Shown here piece by piece: positions 11,063 through 22,655 of a stretch of 60,000 bases of DNA. The position numbers were made by a program, and so were the translations under genes. Source of the stretch: Lingula anatina (Eukaryota; Brachiopoda; Lingulata; Lingulida; Lingulidae); contig NW_019775857.1 of assembly GCF_001039355.2 (NCBI RefSeq), positions 873,586 through 933,585 on the forward strand, read 5' to 3'. Position 1 is the stretch's first letter; every line of letters starts with the position of its first letter. Under the pieces are notes generated by a model. The model saw only the letters and a program-made list of their open reading frames with translations, was not told the origin of the DNA and made no database searches.

Positions 11063-11953
11063 ATGGGGAACATGTTGGTTTTAGTTGAGTGTGTATTGTT
11101 GGGGCTACTTTATGGTGAAGTGGACGCCAAACCAGTGATTAAGTCATGTACCTATGAAGGTAAGGTCTACAACGTAAACGGGCTGATTGTCGACAACCAG
11201 TGTTACTTGGTAAATTGTAGTGATGGACACTTAACTTCTGTACTAAGGCCGTCGTGTATACCTAGTAACAACGATCTAATTATAAACAAAAGACAAAAGA
11301 TTCATCGTTCTACGCCGCCGGTAAAAACTACAACGACCAGAACATTTTCTCCCGACAGTCTGGATTGCCGTGTTGGAAAACGGTGGTTCGCGTCCAACGA
11401 AATTGTGAAGGAGGGACCGTGCACCATCACCTACTGTTACCACGGTGCATTGTCTGTAGCTAGGAAGAACACGTGCACTACCTCACCGATGACAAAAACA
11501 ACAAGATTACTTCCACACCCACCGAGGGCATGTTTTTATGGAGGAAAGTGGTACCCATCCGGAATTGCCATTCAGAAAGGCTGGTGCCGTTCGATCATTT
11601 GCTCCACAGGACTAATTATAATTGGCGATTATCGGGGATGCATTCATGGTCGCATACCGAGCATAACCCCCACAGTAACGACTACTCCACCAACCTCCTC
11701 ACCGCCCACCAAGCCACCAGCTGAAACTACATTACCACCAACGACAACTCGTGCCCCAGGCTCATGCTACATTAATGGCATGTGGTACAATGACAATGCC
11801 GTTGTACAAACCAGCCACTGCAGCGGAGCGATTTGCCAGCAGGGTTCCGTGATACATTATGATTACTCTGAATGCTTGGGTGGCCGCCCTACCACTACAC
11901 TGCCTCCCACAACCACGCTTCCCAGCAGGATCAACGGATTGGATCAACGTTGA
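11063..11953 (+). CDS. Secreted VWC-like protein with four modules (copy C), C-terminus replaced by a mobile element
   Basis: The 296-residue single-exon product has the same signal peptide as copy B (about residues 1-22, then KPVIKSC). It has four four-Cys modules starting near residues 28, 98, 154 and 233. The module at about 98-135 (DCRVGKRWFASNE onward) has no counterpart in copy B. Linkers are Thr/Pro-rich. The last module is nearly identical to that of copy A (RAPGSC start). The frame runs into a mobile element at 11921: the native ending was probably RVIPPDFGL, still readable at 14946-14975, but the product now ends PSRINGLDQR. Transcription must also cross or stop in the element, since the original 3' end lies 3 kb away. 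Function is unknown beyond being secreted and Cys-rich. Confidence 0.75.
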   Translation: MGNMLVLVECVLLGLLYGEVDAKPVIKSCTYEGKVYNVNGLIVDNQCYLVNCSDGHLTSVLRPSCIPSNNDLIINKRQKIHRSTPPVKTTTTRTFSPDSLDCRVGKRWFASNEIVKEGPCTITYCYHGALSVARKNTCTTSPMTKTTRLLPHPPRACFYGGKWYPSGIAIQKGWCRSIICSTGLIIIGDYRGCIHGRIPSITPTVTTTPPTSSPPTKPPAETTLPPTTTRAPGSCYINGMWYNDNAVVQTSHCSGAICQQGSVIHYDYSECLGGRPTTTLPPTTTLPSRINGLDQR

Positions 11954-14943
11954 AAACAGGTTGAGCCGTTGATCTACCTAAATTTAACATCAAATTAATG
12001 TTGGTCCAGCCACATCAAAACGCCGTCATAGTGGTCGTTGACTCAACGTTGTTGTTTGGTCGTCGTGATGCAAAAATGGATCGTAATTTAAAATATTAAT
12101 TATTAAAAACGTGAAACTATGTTTATATAAAGCCCTATGACATAATGTATTAAAATGAATTTACGGCAGCTGCAAGGTGTACCGGGTATATATGTTGCCA
12201 TGGGTAATAATTAGTTCTAGCCTATTAACATCAAGAACAGTGCTGCATAATTCACCTATTGTTCATTAATTCCTGAAAAGATTAAATAGAATCAATACTG
12301 AAACGAACTTTATCAAAATATGAAAAACGGTGCTTTAAAATAAAAGTGATAGTTGTTTTGTGTCTTCAGTGAACTAGTAACTTGTAATTCAGAAATACAT
12401 TCCAATAAACTTCCTCGCAAGGTCAGCTAACACAAGGATGAATAAATCCAGCTGTAAATGTGATGGAGTGAAGTTAACGATGTTGACGGTTCACGGTAAA
12501 GATAGATAGACATAACAGGTTGAGGTGACCGTGACATTCTTATACATATATATATAGCTAAACCGTGGAAACCCTAACCTAAAGGCCCGGTCACACTGCG
12601 CTTGCGACCTTTTTGCAACCTTTTTGCAACCATAAAATCTGGCGGTCGCTTGCGATCACTTTGCAAGCTAATTAAGAAGCTATGGTCAATTTTGATCGGC
12701 AAGCAGTCGCAAACCGGTTGCAACAAAGTTGCAGTATGGTATCTGCAACCTCTTATAGACCATCTTCAAGTTATAGGTTACCAGTCGCACACTGTTAACC
12801 GAGCGATAAATAACCTGTCTGCAACCACTTGGTGACCGAAAACCGGTTGCAGGACTGTAGCAATCGCTTGCCAACTGGTAGCAGCAAGATCGCACAGAAT
12901 ATACATGAATATACTTGTGACAGTAGCTGCTTTCCCATAAATGCCCCTCTCAAAATACAAAAATGCTCTAGTAAAACGACTCCTTTTCAAAAAGAGGGGA
13001 CTGCTATAATAATTGACTTTGCTTACCTAAGAAGTAAAAAGAGTAAAAAAAAAAACTCGAAAATAAAAACATAAACTGGCATACGTTTAAATCCTTATTA
13101 ATCTCATAATACTCTTTAATATTTTCTTGGTCAAATACTTGGTCTCTTTGAGGTCGCAAGGCCTGTGCAGTTACGGTCACACTGAACAAAATACCTCTTT
13201 GCGACTTACAACTGTCACCGGTTGCAAAAAGGTCGGCAACCGGTTGCAACAACTCGCAAAGTGGTTTCCAAAAGAACGCTGGTTTAATAACCGGTCGCGC
13301 CGGTTTACGGTGCAGCACCGATAACCTCCTGGCGACCGAAAAACCTACTTGTGGTATCCAGCCGGTTGCTAACAGGTCGCCGACTGCTTTGCAACTGATT
13401 TGCAACCGAATGTGTGGTTTTCCCTTTGTCTTTTTAACCCTAGGCGTTTGCCACTTACAATACAACGTAATTAAATCGTGACAAGCCATGCGCATCGTGT
13501 ACTTTTTACACTCTCATCCTTGTAGTGAGGGTACCAAGCACTGGGAAGATGTTAAATTGTTTGTGTTGAAACTATTTTTATTAAAGTCTATTGGACACAT
13601 TTTACGATTTGTTCAATTATTTGTGGATAATTTTGATTGTTAAAATTATGATATTAAATAGCAGTTATACCTTGCTGAATAAATTGCTTTTATTTTCCGT
13701 TTTCTCTGCATTCTTGTATTTGTTTCATTGTTTACTCTGATAATATGGCTTCGCAAATTTTAAATAACATACAGCGATATATAATTGAGGTTTTCAGCAT
13801 TTTACCTATGATTTTAGCAAAATAATATAATAAATAAACGTAGCGTCAAAAAATCGTACATTGCTTTTAGCAGCACTTTTTTTTTTGGTTTCGTACAAGT
13901 GTGAAATACCTGGTATGTGAAAGCCTTGGCAATTGATATTAAATATTGCCAACAAATGCATTTTCTGTTTTCTTTTTCTAAAAATATTATAATTCATGAC
14001 CTTGATATTTAAAAGATTTACATAACAAATTATGAAAAAAGTCTTTGCCCAAATAGACCACCATCCTACGCCTATTTTATTGCAGTCGCTTGCAACCTTC
14101 CTGCGACATATTTTCGAACGCCTGCGATCGGTAAAAAACCTGTAAGCGACCAAGAGACTAAAGACCGTCAATCGACCATGCAGTTACAACTGCAACCTTC
14201 TAGCGACCTGCTGCTGACTACTTGCGACTGGTAAAAAACTTGTAAGCGACCAGTCGCCTTAATACTGTCAATCGACCGTGCAGTTGCAAATGGTATTATA
14301 CTGGTTATAGCAACCTACTGACAACCAAGGAAAGACCGATAGGCAACCTTTAGGATACCGATAATTTTCATCTTTAGTCGCACTGGTTGTCGGTGCACAA
14401 AAAACGGCCTTCATGTGTCAACGATCGCAGGCGACCTGTTATCAACCTTATGCGACCACTTTAAAACCTATGGCAACCTCCTTGCGTATGAGGTTGCAAA
14501 GAGGTTGCCAAAAGGTTGCAAGCGCAGTGTGACCCAGGCTTAAAGGACATACATATACACTCTACATATATTTAACCATCAAACGCGTCATACTGCTAAA
14601 CACATCCAGGCTAAAAGCGTGTAACATGCTTAGGAGCAAAACGTGCTTAAGAGCTAAATGCGTTGAAAAAATGAGACAAAACAGGCACTTGGATGTTTTT
14701 ACGTTACAATTGTGTACCTGTGTTTTTGAATAAAAAATAAAAACATTTCAGGTCATTTTAATGTCTTTTCATGCAAGAATGTTGTCTAACAACAAGGGTT
14801 GATACAGTGTTGTTATCTGACGTTGATACAACATTGTTATTTGACGTTGATCCAACTTTCAAATCCAATGTTAATCCAACGTCTTGTCACCGTTAAAGTT
14901 CAACATTGTTTCAACGTTGAAACAACATGATTTGCCCGCTGGG
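11921..14943. mobile_element. 3.0-kb TIR element inserted in the 3' end of copy C
   Basis: The left end CCCAGCAGG and right end GCCCGCTGGG are short imperfect inverted repeats. Next to both ends lie GTTGATCCAACGTT-type subrepeats (11930-12060 and 14800-14935). The flanks rejoin: ACCACGCTT (left) plus TTCGTGTTATTCC (right) equals the uninterrupted sequence of copy B (ACCACGCCTCGTGTTATTCC) if TT is counted once, giving a 2-bp target duplication TT (11919-11920 and 14944-14945). No transposase frame is seen, so it is non-autonomous. The superfamily is not assigned. Confidence 0.75.
12585..14540. mobile_element. Nested fold-back element built of GCAACC/GGTCGC subrepeats
   Basis: Termini CCCGGTCACACTGCGCTTGC (left) and GCAAGCGCAGTGTGACCC (right) are inverted repeats. 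Inward, both arms are strings of short units around TTGCAACC, GCGACC and CCGGTTGC over several hundred bp. An internal block at about 13130-13420 repeats the arm motif (CGGTCACACTGA then GGTTGC units), possibly a third copy. The AT-rich centre has no gene; the open frame at 13004-13495 is a by-product of the repeats. TAAAGG occurs beside both ends (12580-12585 and 14541-14546) and may be the target duplication. Confidence 0.75.
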
Positions 14944-15634
14944 TTCGTGTTATTCCACCCGATTTTGGACTTTGAAGGGACAAATGATGGCAATCCATCA
15001 GGCATTTTTCACGTCGTTAATGTAAAAAATATTTTAAGTCGTCTCTCTTTGTTTCCAGCACATTTTCTTAATCAGCAAATGTTTTTTTTTAACTTTATAT
15101 TCCTAACCAAAACAGTACCAAAACTATTCCCCTATACCTAACAATAAACAAACAATTAGTTACAGTTAGAAGGCCTCTGGTAGAGCGTAGTCTCTTCGCT
15201 TACCTGTGATTCGAGGCCAAGAGAGACGGTGTGGGCGAGTGTTTGTGAGAGTATACCAAATATCGTTTTCCAAGCGGCCATATAAACACGGTGTAATCGA
15301 GATTTAGGTTAAATTTGCTGGTTTGGTGTAAACGCCATTATGTGACTGACGAAAGCAGAGGACGACCGCCACTGGTGAAAATAAAGTAGTCGCGTCTACA
15401 AAAGGTCGCATCCCGGTGTAAACAACATGAATATAAGTGAAATATAAGACAATGCATTACGGTTAGCATATTTTTTAAATAAAAAGTTCAAATAAGAATC
15501 AAAGAGTTTGAGACACGTTTTCGTTATCTCGAATTTCGTATATCCAGCACTCAATCTGTACGCTAAACATATGTTTGGATCGATCATCACCCTTTCATTA
15601 GTACAAAAACTCCTAGTAGAAAAAAAGACGTTTT

Positions 15635-15697
<63 letters not shown>

Positions 15698-16720
15698 CGT
15701 TGTTTTTCTAAAAACTTTTGTTACGCAAACCATATATATCCTTGCTCTAACCTTCGTTACTGAATATGAAAACTGTGCATACTACCAAGGCATTATCGAA
15801 AGATGTTTGCATGATTACAAACAATACATATATTAATTAATTTCTTTCACCAGAGTTTTAGAAAATGTAAAATTTGCGAATGTATTTTTCACTTGATTTT
15901 TCAATGTTCTGTTTACTTCAAATGGACATATATATTGAGAATATCTGTTTATACTACTAGATATAGTTGTAATTAAACGCTAGTTCATTGATTGAATAGA
16001 CAGGGAAATGTCTTCACATGCATTCATGAGTATTTAAACCAACCGGACAAAAGAGGTGAAGGGATGTGAACTGTTATCAGGAGTCTGAAAAACCTTTATG
16101 GCAGCTCGGTTTGACATCTAAACAGACTGGCCCTCTCCTCCTGTGGTTTGTATGTCGTCACCGGACCACGTAACCACGTAGCTCATTAACTCCCGGACCA
16201 AGTGAAAAGGGCTCTTTTTTAAGCTTGATATTTACATTTAATGAACTTCCAATTTGTGTATTTTAATAAAAAAAAAAACAATCATTTGGGCATGTTTCCT
16301 GAAGGATATGCTCCATTCAAGTCATTCTGAGGATCTATCTGAAATCCTTTATTAAACTTTAATCAAATATCATAATGTATTTAATAGGTCTTTTGCAACT
16401 AGATGGCATGATGTTGACTTGCTCTGTTTACTAAACAGTTTGCTCTCTAGCATTCTTTTGTTTACTTGCGAGCAAGCTATTAAACAGATAAAAGAAATCA
16501 ACATCTACTAACAGTCATCTATCTGCAAAAGGCCTATTGATATCAATTATTGTATTACTGTCCTGTATAAGTAAGTCTTGCTACATGTCTAAGACATTCA
16601 AAACCTTGTTGTCTGTGCGGGAGAACGAGGTGCTTCAACAGCAGTAGCGGGTTGACAATCATTCCGATCGTCGTTCTCAAAGGCATTCATCTCTTCCTTC
16701 AGTGTTACACTTGCCGTCCT
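14944..16720. repeat. Displaced 3' end of copy C and duplicated flank
   Basis: The first bases continue copy C after the insertion: codons for RVIPPDFGL and TGA at 14946-14975, in the frame of the original gene. The rest repeats 7758-9660 and 9959-10100 with small differences. A pure TA microsatellite at 15637-15694 stands where the other copy has only a few TA units. The unit ends near 16720 (CTTGCCGT). Confidence 0.75.
15637..15694. repeat. (TA)n microsatellite
   Basis: An uninterrupted alternating TA run of about 58 bp. Confidence 0.95.
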
Positions 16721-17786
16721 TCCAATGCAATAAAAACATGGATTATTATATATCGTAAACAAGGACAAAGATAGGTATGAAACTTAACAGAACTGTTCAG
16801 TACGCTTTTTATGTAAAAAAAAGCTCATTAGATTTTAGTTATTTATCAACAGCTTTCATATTAAATAGCAATTTTGAACTTTTATTTATTTGTTAGTGCG
16901 ACAAAGTTTTGTTACCAAACTTTGTACCCAAAACTTTTTTTTACTCGAGGCACTACTACGATGAAATATAATGTGAAAAATAAGTTTCGATTTATTATAA
17001 GATCTTTTTATTTGTCGAGTTTTCTACCCGCTAGATGCAGTTTGTGCACCCTTCTTGGATTCTGTCAATTCTGTTTAGAATAGTCTAAATATAATGAAAT
17101 ATTATCGGCTTTAAAAATACATGGCCTGAGACCTTAAACTTATAAAGTTAAAAAAGTTAATAATAATACACTTACACTTGATCAAGACAGACGTCACTGC
17201 CTTGAGGTTCTTTCTTTGAATCTACCCCAAGTATACTATTAAAAGAAAATCACAAATTCTAAAAACGAATGAACGTACCCACATTTTTACCAGAAGATAT
17301 TTTGATTGCTTAAGCAAAGGTTAAACCAACGTATGAAAAAAACCAAAAGGATTAAATTTTTTAGGGGGTTCCGTTACACTCCAAATTTCAAATTTAAGCA
17401 AACTAGTACGAACAGGGTTACACAAAGTACATATCTTGCTATATGGATTCCCAGTATTGGTTTCGAGGTACCAACTGGGACTGTTGCTCAGAAAACACAA
17501 CCTGAAGCCACAGTCTGCTGAATTGTTTGGAGGTCAAAATGACCAATTTGGAGGTGTGATACAAACCCGGTAACAAAAAATTCCGATTTCAAATCCGACT
17601 GGCAGCACTTAACTTGAGTTGCATAGTCCTATTTTTCAATTTTATGTTTAAAGAAATACCCTTTTCATATTGTTTTACGTTTTCCAGAATTTCTGCCACC
17701 AAATCAAAAGGGCAACATATTTTAAAATTTCTATAGTATATTTGTAGCGACTAATAAAATTCAGTCATTTGAAGCAACAGTTCCCC
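16721..17786. other. Intergenic stretch before the transporter gene
   Basis: No gene or recognisable repeat is seen. Part of it is likely the 3' untranslated region and downstream DNA of the minus-strand transporter. Confidence 0.5.
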
Positions 17787-20700
17787 TTACTCAATATACT
17801 CGGGCGTTCCAAATGCTTCTCCTTGAACTAGTGTTTCCGGCATTGGCAAGCCCATAGTTTCAGGCAGCAAAAGAGCCAGTAGGCCAGCAACCAGGGACGT
17901 CACGCCGAATACAATGGGTGGAAACTGACGGATGGTGTAAGCACCCTAGGAATTTTTTCAAAAATGATCATTTTAGAATTGTTCGGTGCAGGCTCAACAC
18001 ACACAAGGCATTTTTTCTAAGGGATTAGATTTAAAAGGTGTATTGAAGTAATACACAAAAAGAAACATTTTGCAAAACCAAGGTGTGATTTTAAAAATTA
18101 AATTTTTTAAACTTTGAGATTTTCCATGAATAGCTGCCATCAGTCTTATAACAGAAACTCGTAAAAATGGGAGTATCCTTTTTGTTTCGCCAATGGTCAT
18201 ATCTTTGTAATCATGAATATAGAAATTTGTCAAAGAACCGTACCATTAAATTAACCAATGGCGCCAATACCCCTCCTACTCTGGCGAACATAGAGCTAAC
18301 ACCGACCACACCGTTTCGTATCACAGTCGGGAATGCTTCAGCAGAGTAGTTGTAGACGAGTACGAATGATGCGCCAGAGAAAGCTTTCCCGGTCATGGTG
18401 AATGTGATTACTAACCAATCCAAACCTAATAAGAGGATGAAAACTTTCTCTAAGTATTTAGTTATAGTGCCATGGTTAAGGCTATGCCTAGATAATTATA
18501 ATTTTGAAAATATGTGTATAAGGTATTAAAGCATTGAATCAATACACTTTGAATATGTATGTATCAGAGGGAATTAAGAAATACGTGTCGTTAATTGGTC
18601 TACATGGTTATGATCGCTATCATATATATATATTTATTTTAAAAAAATGTTACCAGCGTCTTTTGGGATAACTGAAGCCGTTATACATGCTACTCCGCAG
18701 AATATCATGCTCATACAAAGACAGGCACGCCGACCAATCCGGTCCATTAGCAAAATACAAAGCAGGAATCCAGGAAACTCCACCAATCCAGACAAAGACA
18801 GATTCAAGTAATCATTGCCCCCAGGAAGTTCTGATGTGCTTAGAGATAGGCCATAAAACACCAAACTCACAGTGAACCTTAATATAAGAAACTGAAGATA
18901 ATTTAAAGTGTGGTCAACAGAAGTCGCTAAAGATTAAACGACAAAGACATCAGTTGCAAAGTTTAATAGGTTAGGATAGAATTAGATATAAGAATTGGAT
19001 AGTTGCAATTAAATTTGAAAAACTAAACGACAATGTCATTATTAACTACACATTTAATGCACCATTGGGGAAATATTCGTAGGCAACTTACCAATTAAAA
19101 AAAATAATCAATCCTCTAACTCTCATACGAGGAAACTTCATGATGGCAAGAACATGCGACTTGTGTTTCACATCAGGCTGAAGCTTAAACACGGAGAAAA
19201 ACAATCATGGTGCCTCACATCATATTTCCATAAACTTGATATACGGTTATATGCTTCTTGTCAAATTTACATAAAACTAACATCGTGCACACTCTAAAAA
19301 TGACGCTTTTCTGAGAACATAGGGGTGAATTATTTGATTTTAAAATATAGCAAATACTTTGGTTAGTGTGTTATACATGAATAGTTTAACTATTCTTTGT
19401 TTTGTGCATTTGACCTTTATTGGGTGTGAAAAATAAGACAATGAAATTCACATCGCTGACAGGCTTACAATAGTCTTTCGTTTCGAATAACCGAAATGCA
19501 AAGTTTGACTTTAATGAATGCATCGGCTTGAACTACTGAAAAAAGCAAGCACTTAATAAAATCTGTTTTAATAGAGTATTTTGCATCATGAATCCGCCCC
19601 CTTTGTCTTAAAAAATTGTCCATATGAATTATATTGTTCCACACATAAAACACATACCTGGTTCAATAACTTCTGTGGCAGGTCATAACCATTTATCTTT
19701 GCAGCTTTTTTAATTATCTTCTTTGACTTTTCAACTTGATTGTTTTGCAGGAACCACCTGGCCGATCCAGGAATAACTCTGTCCCTTTTTTCAAAAAAGC
19801 CACAGTATTTTAACCCACCAGAATATTACAATTATCTTTATAAAGCAACAATAAAATTGTTACGTTTTGACAAGATACGAATTAAAACGTCAATTAAATT
19901 TAGGATAGACTTGAGTTGAAAATGTATCTCATTTAATATTACAGTTTACACTTACCCCTGTATAAGACCGCATTCAGATTCAGACCTCGTGCCAGCTGGG
20001 TCGATTCAACTCTGCGGGGGATTCTCACTAAAATGATCAAAGTAATCAAATTAATTGTGTGACACTCCTCGCACTGCCCGGGGGTAGTTATCTTTCGTCT
20101 ATGCTCGGCTTAATTATCCTTTAGTTGGTCGAAGAGCCGTGTCAGACAATTAAGCTAATTTCATTTGATTGCACTTTAGCGAGAATCCTTTTTGACCCAG
20201 CTGGTACGATGTCTAAATCTGAATGCGCCCTAAAAAGCGAAATATTAAATTCAACTCCTTCCATACAAATCAAACATATCCGTCTACAATATTGTAACGC
20301 AATAATATCAATTTACTTATATCTAAAATGGCAATCATCCGGGATAACCTAAAAAGGAGCTGCGGCACTACGAGCTCTCATGCGAGACTAGAAACGTTCG
20401 AGAAAACGCATGAGGAAGGGTTAACTTTGTAGCGATGAGGGCCGATGTAATTACAAACATGACATGCACAGCAGGTTGAATTCTTAATGTTGTGGAATAA
20501 ACTGTAATTCGAAGAAAGCAGTCGGAAAATAGCCATGGGTAAATTCTATCACTGCAATAAGTCTAAATGGGTAGTCTGCCATTAGGCCCTATATCTGACC
20601 CCGATCTCCTTAAAATCTAGCACGAAAATTCATTTGTTAGCACAGACAGTACATATCAGAATCGTCAATAGGAGAGCTAACGCATGAATTTTCGTGCTAC

Positions 20701-22655
20701 TTCAAATCTCGCGAAATTTCGCTTGACTTAAAACAAAGTCGCAAGACTTTGAGCTATCTCGGATGATTCCCATTATGGGTGATCCCATTACATGCAAACC
20801 GCTGTCTGAAAGTATTCATATATGTGATAAGAAAACTCATACTGATAAACCAAGGTGCACTTACCAAATGAATATCAATAAAAGCAATCCTGGTAGGGAA
20901 ATAGTAAACTGCAACCATGTCCAATACGGGATGAAGTATGCAGCAAAAGAAAGGGTACAGAATCCCACTGCGAAGAAGGCGTTGATGGCAATACCCGTTA
21001 TAACTCTACCATTCTTCGCACCAATAAACTCCATCCCTGAAACGTAACATTTTCCTTGAAGGAAGGCCGTGCGTCGACATATGACTAACGGTGAATAGCA
21101 AATGTCTTAAAATTTGAAAATCATTGATTAGACATAACAGCGACACATGGAATATGAATTTTTAAAACTAAATGTAGAATAAAAATAAATATCAAAAAGT
21201 ATTTACCGATAACAAATGCAGTGAGCGTAACCCCGGAATGTGAGGTGCCCAGAACGAAACGAAGGATAACGAAAGTGACATACTCAGGCGCAGAGCCAAG
21301 AAGACTGCCGGCTAATATTTGTAACAACATGCCTATAATCATGACGCGCTTTCTGCCAAATCTGAAAAGAAAAACTCTTATGAATCCTTACGCTTGCCAA
21401 TACACTTATAGTCATGTGGTGAGCAGTATTAAAAACATACTTTTCAGCTCGTCATATAAATTTGTGATCATCTTGCAAAGTATTGTGATTTTGTGTTATT
21501 ATTTTAACTGTGTTCCGTTATGACCACACTTTTCGGGCACCTACCTGTCTGACAGGTGCCCGTATACAACTGCACCAGTCAACACCCCGGCCATGTAAAT
21601 GGACTGTGCCAAGCTGTTGAGATACTTACGGTCACATACCATATCAAACTGTAATGTTAGGATAATGAACACAACTGGTTAATAATTTTAAACTTCATGA
21701 AACTGAGAAAACAACATTGCCATACATGCTAAAGCTCTATAACAAAGCTAAATGACACTGGAGTTATAAAAAAGATACCAAAATTTATATTTCATACTTA
21801 AACGCGTAGGGTCTAATTTTCCACACAAATTAGGCGCACCTGTTGGCCTATATTACTGCAGTGAGGGAATTCTAGGTCTCCGATTTTGTAGACAATTATG
21901 GAAATGATGAGGATAACAAATTATGACTGCTTTTCACCGCTGAACGTTTTGAATAGCTGAGCACCAACCTGCGAGAAAACAGATGTCTTGTACCGTGACG
22001 TGTCATAGACCCATTGGTCACACTGCACTGTGGCAGTTGTATTGTCTGGTATTGTATACCACACCCCTCTGGTCACGTTGACAGCATACATATTACAGCG
22101 GTCATACTGTCCATCTCCACTAGTAGGATATACCAAGGAGTAGTTGAGGGAACCAGTTTTGTTGTAATAATCATCCCAGCCTGGGACAAAGCACCTATTT
22201 TATCAAATACAGAAAGGATTAGCATTTTTTAATAAGGCCTATCAATCTCATCACTGTCTTAGGCGCATTTCCTTTCTGGGGTATTCATGTCAAAAAGGCT
22301 CTTGGATGATATACCGCATAACCGAACTTAATAATATGATAGTCTTTAAAATTTCCAATATTTGGCAATCTTTATTGAAAATTAAACATGGGATTAGTCA
22401 GGCGTATTCAATTGTTAGGAATATTTTATATGCAACTGTTGCCAACATCTTGTATATATCGTAACCTTCGTATATTTCAATCTAATAGAAATGATGATGG
22501 ATTCAATAATACCTGAAATCTTGCGTTGCTGCAATGAAAGTCATGGCTAATGCGTGCATCCCAGACACCCATGCTGGCAAAGACAGCAGAAATAGCTGGC
22601 TCTTCTGATACTTTCCAAATTCACCCAAATGTGGAATTATCTCTTCAAACTTCAT
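17787..22655 (-). CDS. SLC22-family organic ion transporter (MFS), complete, ten exons
   Basis: Exons in transcript order: 22655-22513, 22194-21969, 21648-21545, 21361-21207, 21036-20865, 19784-19658, 19177-19092, 18877-18654, 18425-18244, 17945-17787. All have GT/AG borders and matching phases, giving about 525 residues, the usual family length. The start [17 protein letters not shown] is typical of SLC22. Residues about 49-123 form the large extracellular loop between helices 1 and 2, with Cys residues and N-glycosylation sites (NKT, NYS, NVT, NTT). The MFS loop 2-3 motif GHLSDRFGRKR is at about 153-163. The amphipathic-loop signature is P-G-S-A-R-W (272-277) where most members have PESPRW. 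A second motif, LMDRIGRR, is at about 381-388. It is a plasma-membrane uniporter/exchanger for organic cations, anions or carnitine; the substrate cannot be read from the sequence. The exon 7 acceptor is ambiguous by 6 bases (19177 or 19183). Confidence 0.93.
19964..20232. mobile_element. Diverged fold-back element of family 1 type, in a transporter intron
   Basis: The left end AAGACCGCATTCAGATTCAG pairs with the right end CTAAATCTGAATGCGCCC as inverted repeats. The inner landmarks (GATTCTCACTAAAATGAT, GTGTGACACTCCTCG, TTTAGCGAGAATCC) mirror the plan of family 1 with much divergence. It lies between exons 5 and 6. Confidence 0.7.
20618..20699. repeat. Short hairpin repeat
   Basis: Perfect 16-bp arms TAGCACGAAAATTCAT and ATGAATTTTCGTGCTA with a 50-bp loop, within the same transporter intron. 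It may be a small MITE. Confidence 0.7.

Noticed and set aside
13004-13495. 163-codon minus-strand frame
   Set aside because: It falls inside the fold-back element and is produced by its GCAACC-type repeats.
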